This document shows, piece by piece, positions 1 to 5,545 of a stretch of 5,545 nt of DNA; the stretch's first letter is position 1, and every line of letters starts with the position of its first letter. Source of the DNA: JAWVFN01 sp963696625 (lineage in GTDB: Bacteria; Actinomycetota; Thermoleophilia; Solirubrobacterales; 70-9); NCBI GenBank assembly GCA_963696625.1, contig CAVOKZ010000048.1:1-5545 (forward strand). The letters are read 5' to 3'. The notes beneath the pieces are model-generated. The model searched no databases. It was not told the origin of the DNA and worked only from the letters and a program-made list of their open reading frames with translations. The translations under genes and the position numbers were made by a program.

Positions 1-308
1 GGCAGCTCGGCGAGCTGGGGAAGATCGTCGGCGATGAAACCGTCGAGGCCCTTGTTGGGAAGGCCGATCGAGTTGATCAGACCCGACGGCGTCTCCCACA
101 GACGCGGCGGCGGGTTGCCCGCGCGGGGCTCCGGGGTGATCGTCTTCGAGACGAAGGCAGCGAACGGAAAGTTCTCCGGCTCGAACAGCTCGTCGCCGAA
201 GGCGCGGCGAGCGGCGATCGCGTCGTAGGTCCCGGAGCCGTTGATGACAGGGTGCTTGAGGGTCAGGCCGCAAAAGTTCATGGGCCGCTGGTCGCTGGAG
301 GGAGTCAT
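1..308 (-). CDS. pyrD: Dihydroorotate dehydrogenase, class 1B catalytic subunit (partial, N-terminal about 102 codons)
   Basis: This is the N-terminal part of the flavin (FMN) TIM-barrel enzyme that oxidises dihydroorotate to orotate, the fourth step of UMP synthesis; the gene runs off the window at base 1. The minus-strand translation shows the family landmarks: an NFCGLTLKHPVINGSGTY strand-loop near the start, FVSKTIT with the conserved lysine (residue 55 from the 308 start), PRAGNPPPR, and ETPSGLINSIGLPNKG. The last two blocks are diagnostic of class 1 enzymes, and the adjacent pyrK points to class 1B. The active-site cysteine lies beyond the window, so it cannot be checked. Two in-frame ATG starts are possible, at 308 and at 281 (MNFCGL). 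Neither has a good ribosome binding site: only GGA three to four bases before 308. The nine extra residues from 308 (MTPSSDQRP) are encoded largely by a repeat arm, so 281 may be the ancestral start. Identity is firm; the start is uncertain. Confidence 0.93.
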   Translation of the reverse strand, partial: MTPSSDQRPMNFCGLTLKHPVINGSGTYDAIAARRAFGDELFEPENFPFAAFVSKTITPEPRAGNPPPRLWETPSGLINSIGLPNKGLDGFIADDLPQLAEL

Positions 309-334
309 GTTTCCAGCGGCTAGCGACCAGCGGC
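284..334 (-). promoter_or_regulatory. Perfect 13-bp hairpin over the pyrD start region
   Basis: On the minus strand, GCCGCTGGTCGCT (334-322) is followed 25 nt later by its exact reverse complement AGCGACCAGCGGC (296-284). The hairpin begins within the pyrK stop codon. Its loop holds GGAAAC and the ATG at 308, and its right arm ends two bases before the alternative ATG at 281. In mRNA it could mask or present the pyrD start and so make pyrD translation depend on ribosomes finishing pyrK. The structure is seen directly; any regulatory role is inference. There is no U-tract after it, so it does not look like an intrinsic terminator. Confidence 0.5.
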
Positions 335-340
335 TAGCGA
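313..340 (-). repeat. 14-bp tandem duplication across the pyrK stop codon
   Basis: The plus-strand unit CCAGCGGCTAGCGA occurs twice head to tail (313-326 and 327-340), followed by CC. A third related copy lies in inverted orientation at 285-298 and matches at 13 of 14 positions. The duplication covers the last codons and TAG stop of pyrK and the start of the gap to pyrD. Without one unit, the gap from the pyrK stop to the ATG at 308 would be 11 nt rather than 25, closer to the tight spacing elsewhere in this operon. Confidence 0.8.
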
Positions 341-1148
341 CCCTCCAATGCTGTTTCGATCCGGTCGGCGTTGACCACCGGCCCCTCCAGACACAACCGC
401 ATGTACCCGCCCTCCTTGAGTGGCACGGCGCAGCCGAAACAGGCGCCGAAGCCGCAGGCCATCGGCGCCTCGAGCGCGAGCTCGGCCGCCACCCCGCGCT
501 CGGCGCACATCAGCCGCACCGCCTCGAGCATCGCCGGCGGCCCACAGGCGTAGACGGCGGCGGTCTCGGCGGAGTCGCCGGCGAGCAGCACGTCGAGGAG
601 CTCGGTGACCCGGCCCTTGATGCCGCGATAGCCGTCCTCGGTGGCGATCCGCACCTCCGAGCAGTCGAAGAGATCGGTGCCCCCGTAGTGGGCCTGGTCG
701 CGGTAGCCGAGCACGACGCGGGTCGGGACGCCGGCCCGCGAGAGCGCCTTGCGCCAGATCGCGATCGGCGCGACGCCGATGCCGCCGCCTACGAGGATCG
801 CCCCGGCCACGCCCTCGCTGAGCTCGCCCGGCCGCGAGAAACCGCGGCCGAGCGGCCCCGTGACGAGCAGCCGCTCGCCGGTCTCGAGCGCCGCCAGCCT
901 TCGGGTTCCCGGGCCGATCTCCTGGACGAGGAAGTCGAGGCGGACACCGCTCGGGCCGGCCTCGGCCTCGGCGACCGAGAAGGCGCGCGAGAGGTAGGGA
1001 CGGCCCCCCTCCCCCGACCAACTCGACTCCGAGGCCAGCATGTAGAACTGGCCCGGCGCCGGCTCGGGGCCGCCGACGTCGAGCGCCGAGAGGACGCGAT
1101 AGGCGCCCGACTCCCGGTTGGCGACGACTTCGCAGGCCCTACGAAAGT

Positions 1149-1152
<4 letters not shown>
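334..1152 (-). CDS. pyrK: Dihydroorotate dehydrogenase electron transfer subunit (FAD and [2Fe-2S])
   Basis: PyrK pairs with class 1B PyrD and carries electrons from the FMN subunit through a [2Fe-2S] cluster and FAD to NAD+, in the cytoplasm. The 272-residue protein is normal length for the family. It has a ferredoxin-reductase-type FAD domain with RPYLSRAFSV (51-60) and VTGPLGRGF (97-105). A nucleotide-binding domain follows, with LVGGGIGVAP (120-129) and the NAD-side motif YACGPPAML (201-209). The C-terminal cluster loop has cysteines 233, 238, 241 and 254 (CX4CX2CX12C), the PyrK arrangement. The start is a TTG whose last two bases overlap the carB stop (TTGA), preceded by GGTGGA six bases upstream, which suggests translational coupling to carB. 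The stop lies inside a 14-bp tandem repeat. The other candidate families, sulfide dehydrogenase or glutamate synthase-linked reductase subunits, are made unlikely by the pyrimidine neighbours. Confidence 0.95.
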
Positions 1153-4359
<3,207 letters not shown>

Positions 4360-4367
<8 letters not shown>

Positions 4368-5472
4368 TCGCCATCTCCATGAACCGATCGAAGAGATGGC
4401 GCGCGTCGTGAGGGCCGGGCCCGGCCTCCGGGTGGTACTGGACCGTGCAGCCGGCGACGTCCTTGAGCACGAGGCCCTCGACGGTGCGGTCGTAGAGGTT
4501 GAGGTGGGAGAGCTCGGCGGCGCCGAAGTCGGTGTCCCAGCTCACGGGCTCGTCGGCCTCGAGCTTCTGCTCGCCGCCGGGGCCGGCGACGGCGAAGCCG
4601 TGGTTTTGCGAGGTGATCTCGATCGTGCCGGTCTCGAGGTCCTTGACCGGGTGGTTGGCGCCGCGGTGGCCGAAGGGAAGCTTGAAGGTGTCGAGACCGA
4701 CCGCGCGGCAGAGCAGCTGGTGGCCGAGGCAGATGCCGACGACCGGCTTTTTGCCGATCACGCCGCGGACGTTGTCGACGACGTAGTCGAGGGCGGCGGG
4801 ATCGCCCGGGCCGTTGGCGAGGAAGACGAGGTCCGGGTCGCGGGCGAGGATGTCCTCGGCGGAGGTGTCGCAGGGGACCAGTGTCAGCTTCGCACCGCGC
4901 TCTTTGAACCGGCGGACGATCGAGAGCTTGATGCCGGTGTCGATGCCGACGATGTGCGGCCCGTCGCCGTCGATCTCGACCGGCGCCTCAGGGCTGACGG
5001 TCTTGGCGAAGTCGGCGCCCGCCATCGAGGGCTCGGCTTCGATCATCGCCCGAGCTTCGTCGTGCGAGACCGAGTCAGGGAAGACCCCGCCCCGCATCGC
5101 GCCGCGGTCGCGAATGTGGCGGACGAGCGCGCGCGTGTCGACGCCGTCGATCGCCGGGACCCCGCAGTCCCGCAGCCAGTCGAGCCAGCCGCCCTCGGCG
5201 GTGGCCGCGTCCTCGCCGTTCTTGCCCTCGCGCATGACCACGGCGCGGGTGTGGACGCCGTCGGACTCCATCGCCTCGGTGGAGACCCCGTAGTTGCCGG
5301 TCAGCGGATAGGTGAAGACGATGATCTGGCCGGCATAGGAGGGATCGGTGACGGCCTCCTGATAGCCCGTCATCGCGGTGTTGAAGACGACCTCGCCGAC
5401 CGCGGGCTGATCGGCGGCGCAGAAGGCGCCGTCCAGCCTGGTGCCGTCTTCGAGCAGTAGGTAGCCGTTCAC
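4360..5472 (-). CDS. carA: Carbamoyl phosphate synthetase small (glutaminase) subunit
   Basis: CarA hydrolyses glutamine and channels ammonia to CarB. From the GTG at 5472 it is 370 residues, close to the roughly 360-380 usual for the family. The N-terminal CPSase small-chain domain (1-about 150) has YLLLEDGTRLDG, GEVVFNTAMTGYQEAVTDPSY and YPLTGNYG. The class I glutamine amidotransferase domain follows, with the nucleophile C248 in VVGICLGHQ, H347 and E349 in QYHPEAGPGP, and ANGPGDP (219-225). The catalytic triad is therefore complete. A TTG at 5508 is also in frame, but it would add 12 residues with no family resemblance. The GTG fits family N-termini and overlaps an upstream TGA as GTGA, which suggests coupling. 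The ribosome binding site before it is weak. The end of carA supplies the carB ribosome binding site. Confidence 0.97.
4375..4378 (-). promoter_or_regulatory. Ribosome binding site of carB inside carA
   Basis: GGAG lies in the codons for the MEM residues near the CarA C-terminus, followed by seven bases and then the carB GTG at 4367. This fixes the carB start at a GTG that overlaps the carA stop codon by 8 nt. Confidence 0.75.
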
Positions 5473-5545
5473 TTGACCAGCGCCTGCACTTGCTTGAACG
5501 CGGAGCAATACGATGTAACTGAACGAGGTAGCGGCCGCGCAGCAG
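5469..5545 (-). CDS. Possible C-terminal end of an unidentified upstream gene (partial)
   Basis: One minus-strand frame entering from the window edge stays open for 24 codons, ends with SAFKQVQALVK, and stops at a TGA that overlaps the carA GTG by 4 nt. In a pyr operon the gene here could be pyrC or a small unknown protein, but the tail does not resemble anything I recognise. Nine of the 24 codons end in A or T, far more than in carA, so this may instead be an untranslated gap or leader. The overlap with the carA start is the only real support. Confidence 0.3.
   Translation of the reverse strand, partial: AARPLPRSVTSYCSAFKQVQALVK

Noticed and set aside
284..334. Rho-independent terminator between pyrK and pyrD
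   Set aside because: No run of T follows the right arm on the minus strand, the loop is 25 nt, and termination here would separate two subunits of one enzyme.
5473..5508. TTG at 5508 as the carA start
   Set aside because: It adds 12 residues (LLRVQASAGAGQ) with no family similarity and has no ribosome binding site. The GTG at 5472 matches family N-termini and overlaps an upstream stop as GTGA.
5495..5545. Sigma-70 promoter for carA in the lower-GC patch
   Set aside because: Sequences such as TTACAT and CGTATT are weak -10 candidates without a plausible -35 at the right distance; the GTGA overlap instead suggests read-through from upstream.

Overview
The window is a high-GC stretch with almost every codon ending in G or C. 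It carries part of a de novo pyrimidine (UMP) biosynthesis operon, all transcribed from the minus strand. Read from high to low coordinates, the order is: the last codons of a possible unidentified upstream gene (window edge), carA, carB, pyrK, and the first about 100 codons of pyrD, which leaves the window at base 1. Base composition and gene order suggest a high-GC Gram-positive (Actinomycetota). A class 1B dihydroorotate dehydrogenase with a PyrK partner is unlike the class 2 PyrD of Streptomyces and Mycobacterium, so a deep lineage such as Thermoleophilia/Solirubrobacterales is my guess. That placement is inference, not something the sequence proves.

Layout: carA (5472-4360, GTG start) and carB (4367-1149, GTG start) overlap by 8 nt. 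carB and pyrK (1152-334, TTG start) overlap by 4 nt (TTGA). The carA start itself overlaps an upstream stop codon by 4 nt (GTGA). Only pyrK and pyrD are separated, and that gap is filled by small direct and inverted repeats. CarA makes ammonia from glutamine and CarB makes carbamoyl phosphate. Downstream, PyrD with PyrK oxidises dihydroorotate to orotate and passes the electrons to NAD+. No promoter, terminator, RNA gene, CRISPR array or insertion sequence is visible. No stretch longer than about 50 bases lacks a gene.

The genes are ordinary, and I see no new multi-gene system. The unusual part is at the repeat level. First, carB contains two in-frame copies of a palindromic element of about 66 nt encoding a SASRPGA-type peptide. 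One copy is in the linker between the two CarB halves and the other is the C-terminal tail. The first 33 nt match at 31 positions, and the hairpin arms show a compensatory base-pair change. Second, the linker around the first copy has codon usage unlike the rest of carB. Third, the pyrK-pyrD junction has a 14-bp tandem duplication and a perfect 13-bp hairpin that places a candidate pyrD start codon in its loop. These look like small dispersed genomic repeats that have entered an essential operon, and they are the part worth following up.
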